Positions 26,163 through 34,623 are shown, counted from the stretch's first letter. The stretch is DNA of 64,000 nucleotides from Halomonas sp. (GCF_017983445.1 NZ_JAGOBJ010000001.1:555264-619263), one strand, 5' to 3'. Translations and numbers: made by a program. The notes: generated by a model not told the origin, from the sequence alone.

Positions 26163-27410
26163 ATGCCGAAAATCGCTAAAGAATTGAGCCCACTTGAGGT
26201 TAAGCGCCTGAGTACCCCCGGTTTTCATGCCGTGGGCGGTGTTTCTGGGCTTCACCTTCAAATCAATGATCGTGGTGGCCGCTCTTGGATACTACGCACC
26301 AAGGTAGGCAGCAAGCGCCGCGATATCGGCCTTGGTGGTGCCTCAGAAGTTACGCTAAAGGATGCCAGAGAGCGTGCCGCTGAGGTCAAGCAGCGTATTA
26401 AGGTCGAAGGTATAGACCCTGTTCTTGAGAAGAAGAGCAAGCGTGCTGCATTGATTGCTGCCCAGGCTAAGGCGGTCACTTTCGAAGACTGTGCTCGCCG
26501 CGTTATCACCAAGAAGCAAGCTGAGGCTGGCAATAGAAAACATGCCAAGCAGTGGGAGTCTACGCTTGAGCGCTACGCATACCCGGTACTTGGAAAAATA
26601 GCCGTTGGTGATATTGAGCTAGCTCATATTGTTGAGGTGTTGGAGCCGTATTGGTCTACTAAAACGGAAACCATGACCCGGGTGCGCCAGCGAATAGAGG
26701 CCGTTTTGGCCTACTCCATCACCCATGGCTACCGGGATACTGCCAATGTGGCAGTCTGGAAAGGCAACCTTGAAACGATCCTGCCAGCACCTACAAAAAT
26801 AGCGAAAGTGGCGCACCATACTGCGCTGGCCATTGATGATATGCATGGCTTTATGATCGATCTTCGTAACCGGACCGGCAACGCTGCTAGATGCCTGGAG
26901 TTTACGGTTCTAACCGCCACACGGTCAGGAGAGGCGAGGGGAGCCACTTGGGACGAGATAGACTTAGCTTCCAGGGTTTGGGTTATTCCTGCAGAGAGAA
27001 TGAAGGCAGGCCAAGAACACAGGGTGCCGCTATCTGACCAGGCTATAAAGTTGTTGGAGGCCCAGCCGAGAGATAACCGCCTAGTGTTTCCTGCACCCCG
27101 AGGAGGAAAGCTTTCAGATGCCGCCATGAGCGCCTTGCTTAAAAGGATGGGCATTAAGGCTACCGTTCACGGCTTCCGTTCTACCTTCCGCGATTGGGCT
27201 GCCGAGCGCACATCAACCCCTAATCAGATTGCCGAGATGGCGTTAGCCCACACTGTAAAAGGCGTAGAAGGTGCTTATCGCCGCGGTGATCTATTAACGA
27301 AGCGGGGGCGCCTGATGGGCCAGTGGGCCGACTTCATTGATCAAGAAGTTAATCCAAGCGTAGCGAGCATTAGAGGCCAAGATAAGATAGGGAGAACAAC
27401 TAATGGTTGA
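26163..27410 (+). CDS. int: Tyrosine-type integrase, P4 family
   Basis: The 415-residue site-specific recombinase has the N-terminal arm-binding domain of P4-type integrases (GLHLQINDRGGRSW, GLGGASEVTLKDAR) followed by the catalytic domain. The active-site residues lie in TATRSGEARGATW, HGFRSTFRDWAAE, MALAHTV and the tyrosine in GAYRRGD. I start at ATG 26163; the frame runs open upstream through the tRNA, which is not coding. It integrates the element into tRNA-Ser. The next gene overlaps its 3' end by 8 bp. Confidence 0.95.
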   Translation: MPKIAKELSPLEVKRLSTPGFHAVGGVSGLHLQINDRGGRSWILRTKVGSKRRDIGLGGASEVTLKDARERAAEVKQRIKVEGIDPVLEKKSKRAALIAAQAKAVTFEDCARRVITKKQAEAGNRKHAKQWESTLERYAYPVLGKIAVGDIELAHIVEVLEPYWSTKTETMTRVRQRIEAVLAYSITHGYRDTANVAVWKGNLETILPAPTKIAKVAHHTALAIDDMHGFMIDLRNRTGNAARCLEFTVLTATRSGEARGATWDEIDLASRVWVIPAERMKAGQEHRVPLSDQAIKLLEAQPRDNRLVFPAPRGGKLSDAAMSALLKRMGIKATVHGFRSTFRDWAAERTSTPNQIAEMALAHTVKGVEGAYRRGDLLTKRGRLMGQWADFIDQEVNPSVASIRGQDKIGRTTNG

Positions 27411-28398
27411 TGTAATTCACCTACCTTTCCGGGGTTACGTATATCTGGACGAGGCTGTAGAAATCGCCTCGCGGGCTTTGGGAAGAGCAGTTGAAGAGCC
27501 AGACATCTTAGGTTTTTGCCTAAAAGGAAAGCTAACGGCAAGCGTAGAATTTAAAGGAGAAACAAAAGGAGTCTTATTAGAGGAAGTAGATGAGCAAGAT
27601 TTGTCTGTCGAAATCAGTAAACCAGGAACGTATTTTTTTCATGACAACCCTTCTTGGGATGCCTTGGATGATGAGGCAAAGCTCGTTAGTGGAGCGAAGA
27701 CTCTCTCCCAAATAGCCGAGGGGAATCCTGAATTATATGCGGCTATACAAGATGGAACTTACCAAGCTAGGCCGATATGGAACGAGATGTTAGGAGGAAC
27801 TAAGCGAGGCATAATAAATTCTCGCCCTTTTGAGATAAATCCAGTGCCTGGGCGCCTTTTTGACGATTATGATGGTAGAAGATGGATAAAATACTTATGG
27901 AAGGCCGCATCTATTAAAGATCGTGAGATCGAGGATAAGCTTTTTAGCCCTATGTCCATGACTGATGAAGGTGTTGTAATTTGCCCTGTTGAGAGAAAGG
28001 AGTATCACCACCCTGGCCTTCTGAGGCGGAGTTCTGACTGGGGAAGCTGGGACGGTTTTCATTACAAAAGATCGAATATGCATGCAAGCAGTCTGCAAAT
28101 TGCATTTTTGAACGAAGACTTCAGCCTCTTCCTTCGTAACGTTTTGCACATCAAGGAAAAAGTCGATGTTGAACAAAGCAATGAAACAAAAGCACTAGAA
28201 GTGCTAGGGCTGTTTATGGAAGCTTTTTCGAAAGAAAAGAAAGGCAACTTAAGAACTGGAGAAAAGCCCAACTTTTCCGCCATAACTAAGTACCTCGGGA
28301 GTCATGTTGAAGATGGTTTTCATGGGTTTGGCGACAGAACTATACAGGGCGTATTAAGCAGCGCATATAAAGAGTGGGAGAAAAAGAAGCGCTCCTGA
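27403..28398 (+). CDS. Hypothetical protein, AT-rich cargo next to the integrase
   Basis: I do not recognise this 331-residue protein. It is soluble, rich in Glu, Lys and aromatic residues, and has no membrane segment or signal peptide. The C-terminal hundred residues (ETKALEVLGLFMEAFSKEKK, later GFHGFGDRTIQGVLSSAYKE) look like a helical module I associate with uncharacterised phage and island proteins. Its start overlaps the integrase stop, so translation is coupled. Base composition is clearly more AT-rich than its neighbours, which suggests separate acquisition. Its position behind the integrase is a common cargo or defence slot in P4-like elements. Confidence 0.75.
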   Translation: MVDVIHLPFRGYVYLDEAVEIASRALGRAVEEPDILGFCLKGKLTASVEFKGETKGVLLEEVDEQDLSVEISKPGTYFFHDNPSWDALDDEAKLVSGAKTLSQIAEGNPELYAAIQDGTYQARPIWNEMLGGTKRGIINSRPFEINPVPGRLFDDYDGRRWIKYLWKAASIKDREIEDKLFSPMSMTDEGVVICPVERKEYHHPGLLRRSSDWGSWDGFHYKRSNMHASSLQIAFLNEDFSLFLRNVLHIKEKVDVEQSNETKALEVLGLFMEAFSKEKKGNLRTGEKPNFSAITKYLGSHVEDGFHGFGDRTIQGVLSSAYKEWEKKKRS

Positions 28399-28450
28399 TT
28401 TGCACTTTTCATTTTGCATTTGCACCACTGACTTAGCCGGATTCTCCACG

Positions 28451-28481
28451 ATACCTCATGTAAACACTAAGCATGAGGTAT
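28451..28481. promoter_or_regulatory. 10-bp inverted repeat over the AlpA-like gene's ribosome binding site
   Basis: ATACCTCATG (28451-28460) and CATGAGGTAT (28472-28481) are exact reverse complements 11 bp apart. The right arm contains the only Shine-Dalgarno-like GAGG ahead of ATG 28488. It may be an autoregulatory operator or an RNA hairpin blocking translation. Confidence 0.55.
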
Positions 28482-28487
28482 CACCGC

Positions 28488-28682
28488 ATGAGTCAAGAAG
28501 CCGAATACTTAACCGCTGCCTCCTTGGCAAAGCGCTATGACGTAGGCCCAGCCACTATATGGCGCTGGTCAGCCAACCCAAAGCATCCATTCCCACAGCC
28601 AATCAAGCTAGGCCCTAACTGCACACGCTGGCGCATTGAGGATATTGAAGCGTTTGAGGCGCGCTGCAAGGAGGTGGCCTAA
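28488..28682 (+). CDS. AlpA/MerR-like DNA-binding regulator
   Basis: The 64-residue protein has a winged-helix excisionase/AlpA fold: SLAKRYDVGPATIWRWS is the helix-turn-helix and the remainder (FPQPIKLGPNCTRWRIEDIE) is the typical wing. AlpA proteins activate integrase or act as excisionase in P4-like elements. An upstream in-frame ATG at 28473 lies inside the inverted repeat; ATG 28488 is preferred. It is followed without gap by the KilA-N gene. Confidence 0.85.
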   Translation: MSQEAEYLTAASLAKRYDVGPATIWRWSANPKHPFPQPIKLGPNCTRWRIEDIEAFEARCKEVA

Positions 28683-29342
28683 ATGTCTTCTTCCAATGTC
28701 ATCCCTCTACAGTACGAAGGCCAAGCTTATAGCTTTAGCGCTGCTGGGTGGATCAATGCTACTGAAGCTGCAAAGCGCTTTGGCAAGAAGCCAAATGACT
28801 GGCTTAAGCAGGATGAAACCAAAGAGTATCTGCTTGAAATGGCAGCGGCGCTTAATTGCGATCCTGAGTCGCTTTTAAAAACTCGCCGCGGTCGATACGA
28901 CAGTGGTACTTGGCTGCATCCTAAACTGGGTGTGCGGTTTGCCCAGTGGCTTAGTACGCGCTTTGCTGTTTGGTGTGACCTCCAAATAGACCGCTTAATC
29001 CATGGCGGTACTGATGGCTGGCAACAGCTACGCGACTCAGCCGCTATAGGTTACCGCGGCATGTGTGACGCACTCCAGTTAACCCGGGAAGCCCAGGGCA
29101 AGCCAGCCGCCCGTCACCACTTCATCAATGAAGCCCGGTTGATCAACATAGCTGTCTTTGGCCAAGCCAAGGGTGTGGATCGTGACAGCCTAAGCCCTGC
29201 TGAGCTTCGCCTGCTGGCGCTGATTGAGCAGCGCGACACCTTCCTATTAGGCCGAGGCCTTGACTACCAGCAGCGTAAGCAAGAGCTGACACGCTACGCA
29301 CAGGAGCAGCTACTGCCTAAGCTGCAAGGCGGCGCCGCATGA
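28683..29342 (+). CDS. KilA-N domain protein
   Basis: The 219-residue protein has an N-terminal KilA-N domain: INATEAAKRFGKKPNDWL near residues 21-38 and GTWLHPKLGVRFAQWLS near 74-90. A helical C-terminus with LDYQQRKQELTRYAQEQL follows. KilA-N proteins bind DNA and are common in phages and satellites; their exact roles are mostly unknown. AAGGAGG seven bases upstream supports the ATG. The next gene overlaps by ATGA. Confidence 0.88.
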   Translation: MSSSNVIPLQYEGQAYSFSAAGWINATEAAKRFGKKPNDWLKQDETKEYLLEMAAALNCDPESLLKTRRGRYDSGTWLHPKLGVRFAQWLSTRFAVWCDLQIDRLIHGGTDGWQQLRDSAAIGYRGMCDALQLTREAQGKPAARHHFINEARLINIAVFGQAKGVDRDSLSPAELRLLALIEQRDTFLLGRGLDYQQRKQELTRYAQEQLLPKLQGGAA

Positions 29343-29599
29343 CTATCAACTCCACTGACTCCGCCAGCCAGCGTACGCGCATTCTGGCCCGCTTAAAGCG
29401 CGGTCCGGTTACCACCCTCGAGCTGATACAAGACGAGAACATCCTGCGCCCAGGCGCGCGTATCTGTGAGCTGCGAGAGAAGGGCCACGACATACGAACC
29501 CACCTGCAGGATGTGATCGATCCATGGGGGCGAAAGCATAGCCGAGTGGCGCTCAACTACCTGCCGACTGGTGCCAATAGTACTAAGGGTGGTGTTTGA
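29339..29599 (+). CDS. Small winged-helix DNA-binding protein
   Basis: The 86-residue protein has a helix-turn-helix pattern (RTRILARLKRGPVTTLELIQ, then RPGARICELREKGHDI) typical of small phage winged-helix proteins whose second helix reads ARISELR. A C-terminal beta-hairpin includes a His-rich turn. Its start overlaps the KilA-N stop. It probably regulates element genes, but the target is not visible. Confidence 0.75.
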   Translation: MTINSTDSASQRTRILARLKRGPVTTLELIQDENILRPGARICELREKGHDIRTHLQDVIDPWGRKHSRVALNYLPTGANSTKGGV

Positions 29600-29677
29600 T
29601 GTTGACCATTCTAATGACTAACCGCTATGCTGATCTTGCTGGCGCAAAATCGTCAGCCGATCTTGGCGGGTCGTATT

Positions 29678-29861
29678 CACAAAGGCGCACCAGCGCCCCT
29701 ATCATAGCAGGCGCTTTTTTTGTGTCCGCTATGCGTTATGGCGGCTGTGCGTGGAATGCCTTCGGGCATGCCGGTTTCCTTTGTGTCCGGTCCGCCAATC
29801 CGCGTACAGTCGCCCCCATTCGTTGCTTGGCGGCAACCGGGGACGACTCCAAACACAAAGG
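29678..29861 (+). ncRNA. P4-immunity-like structured RNA leader of the replication operon
   Basis: This stretch carries two copies of TTTGTGTCCG (29719-29728 and 29780-29789) and two complementary words (CACAAAGG at 29678-29685 and ACACAAAGG at 29853-29861). In one fold CCTTTGTGT (29778-29786) pairs with 29853-29861 around two inner helices, including CCGCCAA with TTGGCGG; this covers the AAGGAG ribosome binding site of the gene at 29872. A terminator sits between the first complementary word and the first copy. Competing complementary words ahead of the replication operon resemble the seqA/seqB/seqC system of phage P4. The base pairing is seen; the function is inferred. Confidence 0.55.
29692..29721 (+). 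terminator. Terminator within the leader
   Basis: AGCGCC (29692-29697) pairs with GGCGCT (29710-29715), followed by six or seven Ts. It stands between the regulatory genes and the replication operon, so transcription into the operon should depend on reading past it. Confidence 0.8.
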
Positions 29862-29871
29862 AGTTACACCC

Positions 29872-30057
29872 ATGGCATCATTACGCCTATTCCTTACCCC
29901 AAATCCCTCTAAACGTGCTGCTGCCCATCGAGCAATGGCTAAAGCTGCCTTGTTTGCTGATACCAGTGCTAGTACCCGCCTTAAGCGTTACAACCACCAT
30001 ATTGAGAAAGCTCGCCATCTTGAAGCCGCTGTTAGTGGTTTGGAGGTGCGCTCATGA
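29872..30057 (+). CDS. Hypothetical small basic protein
   Basis: The 61-residue protein is strongly basic and helical (SLRLFLTPNPSKRAAAHRAM at the start), with no recognised family. AAGGAG nine bases before the ATG is a strong ribosome binding site, but it lies in the arm of the upstream RNA structure. A longer upstream frame overlaps the structured leader and is probably not translated. It is first in a run of overlapping genes to 34888. Confidence 0.65.
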   Translation: MASLRLFLTPNPSKRAAAHRAMAKAALFADTSASTRLKRYNHHIEKARHLEAAVSGLEVRS

Positions 30058-30287
30058 GTACTGCAAAGCACCACATTGACGCCCTTGAAAGCCGTATCGG
30101 CTTAATGGCCACACTCGCCAATATTATCAACATCGACAGGATGCGTGATGGCAACGAAGGCGAAGCACCTGTTCTCAACGACTACTACTACGGTTCGCTA
30201 GTAGAGGCTATCGATATAGTGGCCGAGAGCTGCTACCGAGAGCTTGGTCAGCTTGATGAGAAGATTGAAGGGGAGGCCAAGCCATGA
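30054..30287 (+). CDS. Hypothetical protein, satellite replication operon
   Basis: An acidic helical protein of 77 residues, overlapping both neighbours by four bases (ATGA). It opens with KHHIDALESRIGLMATLANI and carries a YYYGSLVEAID motif. It is not recognised. Similar small acidic proteins sit between regulators and primase genes in many phages. Confidence 0.7.
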   Translation: MSTAKHHIDALESRIGLMATLANIINIDRMRDGNEGEAPVLNDYYYGSLVEAIDIVAESCYRELGQLDEKIEGEAKP

Positions 30288-30538
30288 GTGTTTTTACGCT
30301 ACCCCCAGAAACTCCCAATGGTGTCCTGGACGATGAAATAGGGCATCACCTTCATGCGCTACGCCATACAGTTATGCTTGTTGAAATGGCGCTTACCGAT
30401 GCGTCAGACGACGACAATGCGATAGCTCCTCACGTATTGGCTGCCGTTCTGTTTGGCACCCAGCATCACATAGACGCCCTTGAGCAGCTAACGGTACACG
30501 CTTACCGCACCAGCGAGCCAAAAGGGGGTGATTTATGA
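30284..30538 (+). CDS. Hypothetical protein, satellite replication operon
   Basis: An 84-residue acidic, His-rich protein with ATGA overlap on both sides. HHLHALRHTVMLVEMALTDA and QHHIDALEQLTVHAY echo the HHIDALE word of the upstream protein, so the two may be diverged duplicates. No function is suggested. Confidence 0.7.
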   Translation: MSVFTLPPETPNGVLDDEIGHHLHALRHTVMLVEMALTDASDDDNAIAPHVLAAVLFGTQHHIDALEQLTVHAYRTSEPKGGDL

Positions 30539-30945
30539 ATACCCGCCAAACACACCTAACCCTGGACCAGGTCAACGCACTAATTGCCATTGGTGACAAG
30601 GTAGACAGCCTGGCAGGTGAGCTTGAAACCGATGGCGTAGCTGATAAAGCCATTGCTCACTATGCCCAAGCCTGTCACCACATATCGGAAGCCTCTAACG
30701 CGCTATTGGAAGCGATGCGCTTTTCTTCACATCCAGTCACCCAGGCCTCAAAGCGAGTGGTGTTGTCATTATGTGCCGATGATGCCTACGACCTAGCGCA
30801 CCTGCTCAAAGATGCAGCGCAAGTGCTAGAGAAAGGGCCGCGTGATCTAAAAGTTACTACTGAAGATGCTGATATTCGCATGGAGCGTGATGGCCTGATG
30901 GTTGGCACGATCAAGGTAGCTGATAAGGCAGGGGGCCATGAATAA
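30535..30945 (+). CDS. Hypothetical protein, satellite replication operon
   Basis: A 136-residue protein with helical N-terminal (LTLDQVNALIAIGDKVDSLA) and middle parts. It is not recognised. The C-terminal 25 residues form charged strands. The next gene starts on its last base, so expression is coupled to the primase gene. Confidence 0.7.
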   Translation: MNTRQTHLTLDQVNALIAIGDKVDSLAGELETDGVADKAIAHYAQACHHISEASNALLEAMRFSSHPVTQASKRVVLSLCADDAYDLAHLLKDAAQVLEKGPRDLKVTTEDADIRMERDGLMVGTIKVADKAGGHE

Positions 30946-31883
30946 TGGCCTATCAAAATAAAACGCCCAGCGGAAGCCAGGCGGAGTACAGCAGCATTGT
31001 CGAGATGCCCAGCCATCTTAGCATAGAGGTTGCCGCTGAACAGGTCGCCAGTGACCTCTATGGCGCGTCCCGCTTTTCAGGCAAAGGCAAGTGGCGTCGG
31101 TTCATCCCTGGTGGAGCCAATAGTCAGAGTGGCTATATCGGTCTGCTAGGGGATACCGCGGCGGTGGTGGGTGACTGGCGTGACTCTCAGCGCCTGGTAA
31201 TGTTGGTTGATGATGCTGACGACGATATCACGCGCACCGAGAAGCGCCAGCAAGCCCGCATGGAAGCACAGCGCCAGCGCGACCAATGGGAAGCCGAGCG
31301 TATCGCTAAACAGGCAGAGACAGCAAAGCAGGCCCGCCAATGGTGGGCGTCTGCCAAACCGGCAGATACCAGCCACCCCTATCTGGTTAAAAAGCAACTA
31401 CGGCCATACGGTCTGCGTCAGCGGGGCAATGCCCTGCTGGTACCGCTGTATGTCGATGGCGAACTGATCAATCTGGAGCGCATCTTCCCCGATGGTGCTA
31501 AACGCCCGCTGCCTGGTGGCCGGGTAAAAGGTGCTGCCAGCTTGATTGGCCGCATAGCTGGCGCCAATCGGGTACTGGTAACCGAAGGCTGGGCAACGGG
31601 CGCCGCGCTCTATGCGTCTACTGGCTGCCCAGTGGTGGTTGCCCGCAATGCCGCCAACCTTGAGCCGGTCGCCCGCCGTCTGCGCCAGCGCTTACCCGAA
31701 GACGTGTCTATCACAATCGCAGCGGATGATGACCGCTTTACCGATGGTAACCCTGGCATGGCCAAAGCGCGGATCGCAGCGCTGGCCGTCGGGGGCAAGT
31801 TGCTCACGCCTGTATTTTGCGACCGTTGTGCTTCATGCACCGACTTTGCCGACGTGGCCCTATGCCGCAAGGGGGCCGTATGA
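30945..31883 (+). CDS. Toprim-domain primase-like protein
   Basis: The 312-residue protein has the central insert region and Toprim core seen in P4 alpha-like and plasmid primases. SHPYLVKKQLRPYGLR and LLVPLYVDGELINLERIFPD precede the Toprim motif VLVTEGWATGAALYASTG, with the catalytic Glu. The DDD-type acidic motif is in ITIAADDDRF. No zinc ribbon is visible at the N-terminus, although CDRCASCTDFAD at the C-terminus could bind metal. The helicase gene overlaps its stop (ATGA), so primase and helicase functions are carried on two coupled genes, not one fusion. Confidence 0.88.
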   Translation: MAYQNKTPSGSQAEYSSIVEMPSHLSIEVAAEQVASDLYGASRFSGKGKWRRFIPGGANSQSGYIGLLGDTAAVVGDWRDSQRLVMLVDDADDDITRTEKRQQARMEAQRQRDQWEAERIAKQAETAKQARQWWASAKPADTSHPYLVKKQLRPYGLRQRGNALLVPLYVDGELINLERIFPDGAKRPLPGGRVKGAASLIGRIAGANRVLVTEGWATGAALYASTGCPVVVARNAANLEPVARRLRQRLPEDVSITIAADDDRFTDGNPGMAKARIAALAVGGKLLTPVFCDRCASCTDFADVALCRKGAV

Positions 31884-33907
31884 GCTGGAAGCCAGACGAT
31901 AACTTGAGCCTGTTTGACGCCCCGGCAGATGAGGATCAAAGCCGTCCCACTACAAATGCAGCGGGAACAGCGGGAACAGTGGGAACAAGGGGCATTAAGG
32001 ATCACAAAAACAGCAGCTTAGAAGATTCTGATAGCGTTCCCGGTAGCGGGAACAGTGTGGGAACACCGAGAACAGGCACCACCGACGCTAATGAACAGAG
32101 CAACCAGGAGTCTGCGAGCGCAGAAGAGTTAGCAGCGTTTGATGATGCGGCGCCTTTGGGCAAAGAGGTGTCGCCCGGAGAAGCTGAACCGCTAGACGGC
32201 AGCGTTAAGCGTCCCGACTTCACTAGCCATGCGAACTGGTTCCATATCGGGGACAAGCGGTGTCCTCCGGGATTGTGGTGGCACGGTATACGCACCGGAC
32301 AGAACGGCTCCACCAATGAGGATGTGTACATTGCTGACCCTATTGAAGTAATCGCCATTAGCCGTGACGAACACGGCGGTAACTTCGGGCGTCAGGTTCG
32401 CTTTATGAATAGTGAGGGCAAATGGTGCCGCCGAGTATTGCCCATGCGCTTGCTCAATGAAGGCGGGTCAGAGCTGCGCCGCGAATTACTGGATATGGGG
32501 CACACGCACGTCATCAAGCAGCGCCACCGCCTTGCTGACTACATTATGGAGAGTCGGCCAGAGGCCCGGCTGGTAGCGGCTACTACGACCGGCTGGCATG
32601 ACAACTCGCGCGCCTTTGTTCTGCCTGAGCGCACCATCGGCAATCAGGACTACTGCTTTAGCGCCGATTCTTCTCGAGCCAGCTACTTTGATGTTCGCGG
32701 CACTCTTGATGGGTGGCGCCAGCAGGTTGCCGGGCGTGCAGTTAACAACCCCATCCTAATGCTGGGTATCTGCATTGCTTTAGCCGGACCTTTGATATGG
32801 CCAGCCAAACAGCAGCCGTCTGGGGGGCTGGGCTTCAACTTGCGCGGAGGCTCCAGTAAGGGCAAAACCACCTGCTTGCAAATGGCTAGCAGCGTCTGGG
32901 GCAGTCCTCAATTCATGCGCCAGTGGTCTGGTACCGGCAATGGCATTGAAGCCTTGGCAGCGTCCCAGAACGATACCTGCATGGTGCTGGATGAGATAAG
33001 CCAGGCGAGCCCATATGAAGCGGGCAATATGGTCTATCTGGTAGCAAATGGTGTAGGCAAGCAGCGAGCGGCTAGAATCGGAGGTATTCGTGAAGCTCAG
33101 CGCTGGCGCCTGATGTTGCTATCCAGCGGCGAACGTAGCCTGGCCTCACATATGAGCGAAGCCGGTAAGAAGGCCAAGGCCGGGCAGGACGCTCGCTTGT
33201 TAGATATACCCGCCACCAGTCGCCGTCATGGGGCGTTCGATGACATCCAGGGCATGACCCCTAGTGATTTTGCTAACGCTATTAAGACGGCGACAGCGGA
33301 GCATTACGGGCATGCCGGTAGTGCCTTTATCCAGCACCTGATAAAGCAATCTGACTTACCTGCTCTCTACCGCGACACCATGGAAGATCCCGTATTTACC
33401 GGCGCTCTGGATGGCGTTTCCAGTCGTGCAGCCGGAGCCTTTGGATTGCTTGCCATGGCAGGAGAGTTGGCGACAGATGCCGGGTTAACAGGATGGGCCC
33501 CTGGTTCGTCTATCGAGGCTATTGGTACGTGCTTTCAGCTATGGCAATCCGAAAGGGGGAGTTTGCCACCGGAAGACCAGGCCATCATGGAAGGTATCGC
33601 AAACTTCATTCAGCGCCACGGTGATAGCCGATTTAGCGAGATGGGCGCTTCAAGTGGCGAGAACAAGCCCGGAGTCAGAGACCGTGCTGGCTATTGGTCA
33701 GACATGGCAGAGGGGCGTGTCTTTTACTTCCATCGTGCAGCACTGGAGGAAGCGGCCAGCGGGTATGACCCCAAGATGATTGCCAGCGTACTGGATAAGG
33801 CTGGCTGGCTCTATGAAAAGGAGTCGGGAAGATTCGCGGTCAACAAGCGCACGCCTAATGGGCTTCAACGCCTTTATGCCGTCTTGCCAAAGGAGGGTGA
33901 CCAATGA
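31880..33907 (+). CDS. DUF927-type replicative helicase
   Basis: The 675-residue protein has a low-complexity N-terminus of about 110 residues encoded by iteron-like repeats, then a DUF927 domain. The ATPase core has FNLRGGSSKGKTTCLQMA as Walker A near residue 325 and MVLDEISQAS as Walker B. KQQPSGGLGFNLRGGSSKGK is typical of the family. It probably unwinds satellite DNA for the upstream primase. The start is ATG 31880, overlapping the primase stop. The oddity is that six GTTCCC/GGGAAC sites at 31963-32064 lie in the 5' coding region, giving a Ser/Gly/Thr-rich stretch. Confidence 0.9.
   Translation: MSWKPDDNLSLFDAPADEDQSRPTTNAAGTAGTVGTRGIKDHKNSSLEDSDSVPGSGNSVGTPRTGTTDANEQSNQESASAEELAAFDDAAPLGKEVSPGEAEPLDGSVKRPDFTSHANWFHIGDKRCPPGLWWHGIRTGQNGSTNEDVYIADPIEVIAISRDEHGGNFGRQVRFMNSEGKWCRRVLPMRLLNEGGSELRRELLDMGHTHVIKQRHRLADYIMESRPEARLVAATTTGWHDNSRAFVLPERTIGNQDYCFSADSSRASYFDVRGTLDGWRQQVAGRAVNNPILMLGICIALAGPLIWPAKQQPSGGLGFNLRGGSSKGKTTCLQMASSVWGSPQFMRQWSGTGNGIEALAASQNDTCMVLDEISQASPYEAGNMVYLVANGVGKQRAARIGGIREAQRWRLMLLSSGERSLASHMSEAGKKAKAGQDARLLDIPATSRRHGAFDDIQGMTPSDFANAIKTATAEHYGHAGSAFIQHLIKQSDLPALYRDTMEDPVFTGALDGVSSRAAGAFGLLAMAGELATDAGLTGWAPGSSIEAIGTCFQLWQSERGSLPPEDQAIMEGIANFIQRHGDSRFSEMGASSGENKPGVRDRAGYWSDMAEGRVFYFHRAALEEAASGYDPKMIASVLDKAGWLYEKESGRFAVNKRTPNGLQRLYAVLPKEGDQ
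31963..32064. repeat. Iteron module 1 (six GGGAAC/GTTCCC sites)
   Basis: GGGAAC occurs at 31963, 31972 and 31981 (9-bp steps). One inverted site (GTTCCC) is at 32036, then GGGAAC at 32048 and 32059. On the minus strand this is the 2+1 inverted+3 order of modules 2 and 3, so module 1 is in opposite orientation. It is entirely inside the helicase coding sequence. Confidence 0.8.
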
Positions 33908-34623
33908 GTTATCGTGACCTTTTACGACAACGGCGCTTAGCGGCGAGTGTTCCCGCTGTTCCCACCGATGATCGAGCTGTGGGAACAGAAAAAATCCTTG
34001 AAGAACAAGCGTGTTCCCACCGTTCCCACTGTTCCCGCGTCAATTCGAGTGAAGCGGAGAAACAGGAGGCTGCGCAAGAAACACCACTGCTGGCCACCGT
34101 CCGCGACATTAACACCATTATAGGCAGCCTATACGCGGTCGATAGGCCTTTGGAGTCTATTGAAGCTGATGTGCGTGGAGTGATGGCAACCCTTACCCGG
34201 CAAGCGGCGGCTGAGCTGGCTGTGGTGCTGGATGACGCCTTTGAAGTGGCACCCGATACCTACACAGCCCTTAAGCAATGTCATCGTCTGCTGAGCGATT
34301 CCGAGACGCTATCAGCCGCTAAAGCGGTATGGCCTGACCTGCTCCATGCGCCAGCTTCAGAGGTTCCTATAAGCGCTCCTGTTGTTGAACAGGCGCCACG
34401 CTGGTTGCGGCTTGTTCGTGAGCACTGTGCTGTGCTTCCAGAGGATGAACGCCTGATTGGTAAGGTGGCAAACAGCCGAACACCTCAGCAAGCCTTACAA
34501 ATCGCTCAGCGGTATATCACCACATGGCAACACGCTGCCGAGCAGGAGCCTGTCAGCCATAAGCGAGATAACGCCGGTCGCCGTGCCGCCAACCGAGAGC
34601 TAACAGGAGGCCGCCATGCTTAG
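33904..34623 (+). CDS. Hypothetical protein, satellite replication operon
   Basis: The 239-residue protein overlaps the helicase stop by four bases. Residues 14-50 are encoded by iteron module 2 and are likely a linker. The remainder is helical (LDDAFEVAPDTYTALKQCHR and QQALQIAQRYITTWQHAAE). The basic C-terminus KRDNAGRRAANREL could bind nucleic acid. No family is recognised. Its place suggests a replication accessory. Confidence 0.7.
   Translation: MSYRDLLRQRRLAASVPAVPTDDRAVGTEKILEEQACSHRSHCSRVNSSEAEKQEAAQETPLLATVRDINTIIGSLYAVDRPLESIEADVRGVMATLTRQAAAELAVVLDDAFEVAPDTYTALKQCHRLLSDSETLSAAKAVWPDLLHAPASEVPISAPVVEQAPRWLRLVREHCAVLPEDERLIGKVANSRTPQQALQIAQRYITTWQHAAEQEPVSHKRDNAGRRAANRELTGGRHA
33949..34036. 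repeat. Iteron module 2 (six GTTCCC sites)
   Basis: GTTCCC at 33949 and 33958, inverted GGGAAC at 33981, then GTTCCC at 34013, 34022 and 34031. The steps are 9, 23, 32, 9 and 9 bp. It lies within the 5' coding region of the gene at 33904. Module 3 at 38726 has almost identical steps. Confidence 0.85.

Noticed and set aside
29596-29871. Upstream extension of the small basic gene at 29872, resembling Icd/Ash-like reading frames of P4-type elements
   Set aside because: It runs through a terminator and the structured leader, and a strong ribosome binding site supports the inner ATG. I keep the similarity only as a hint of P4-like organisation.
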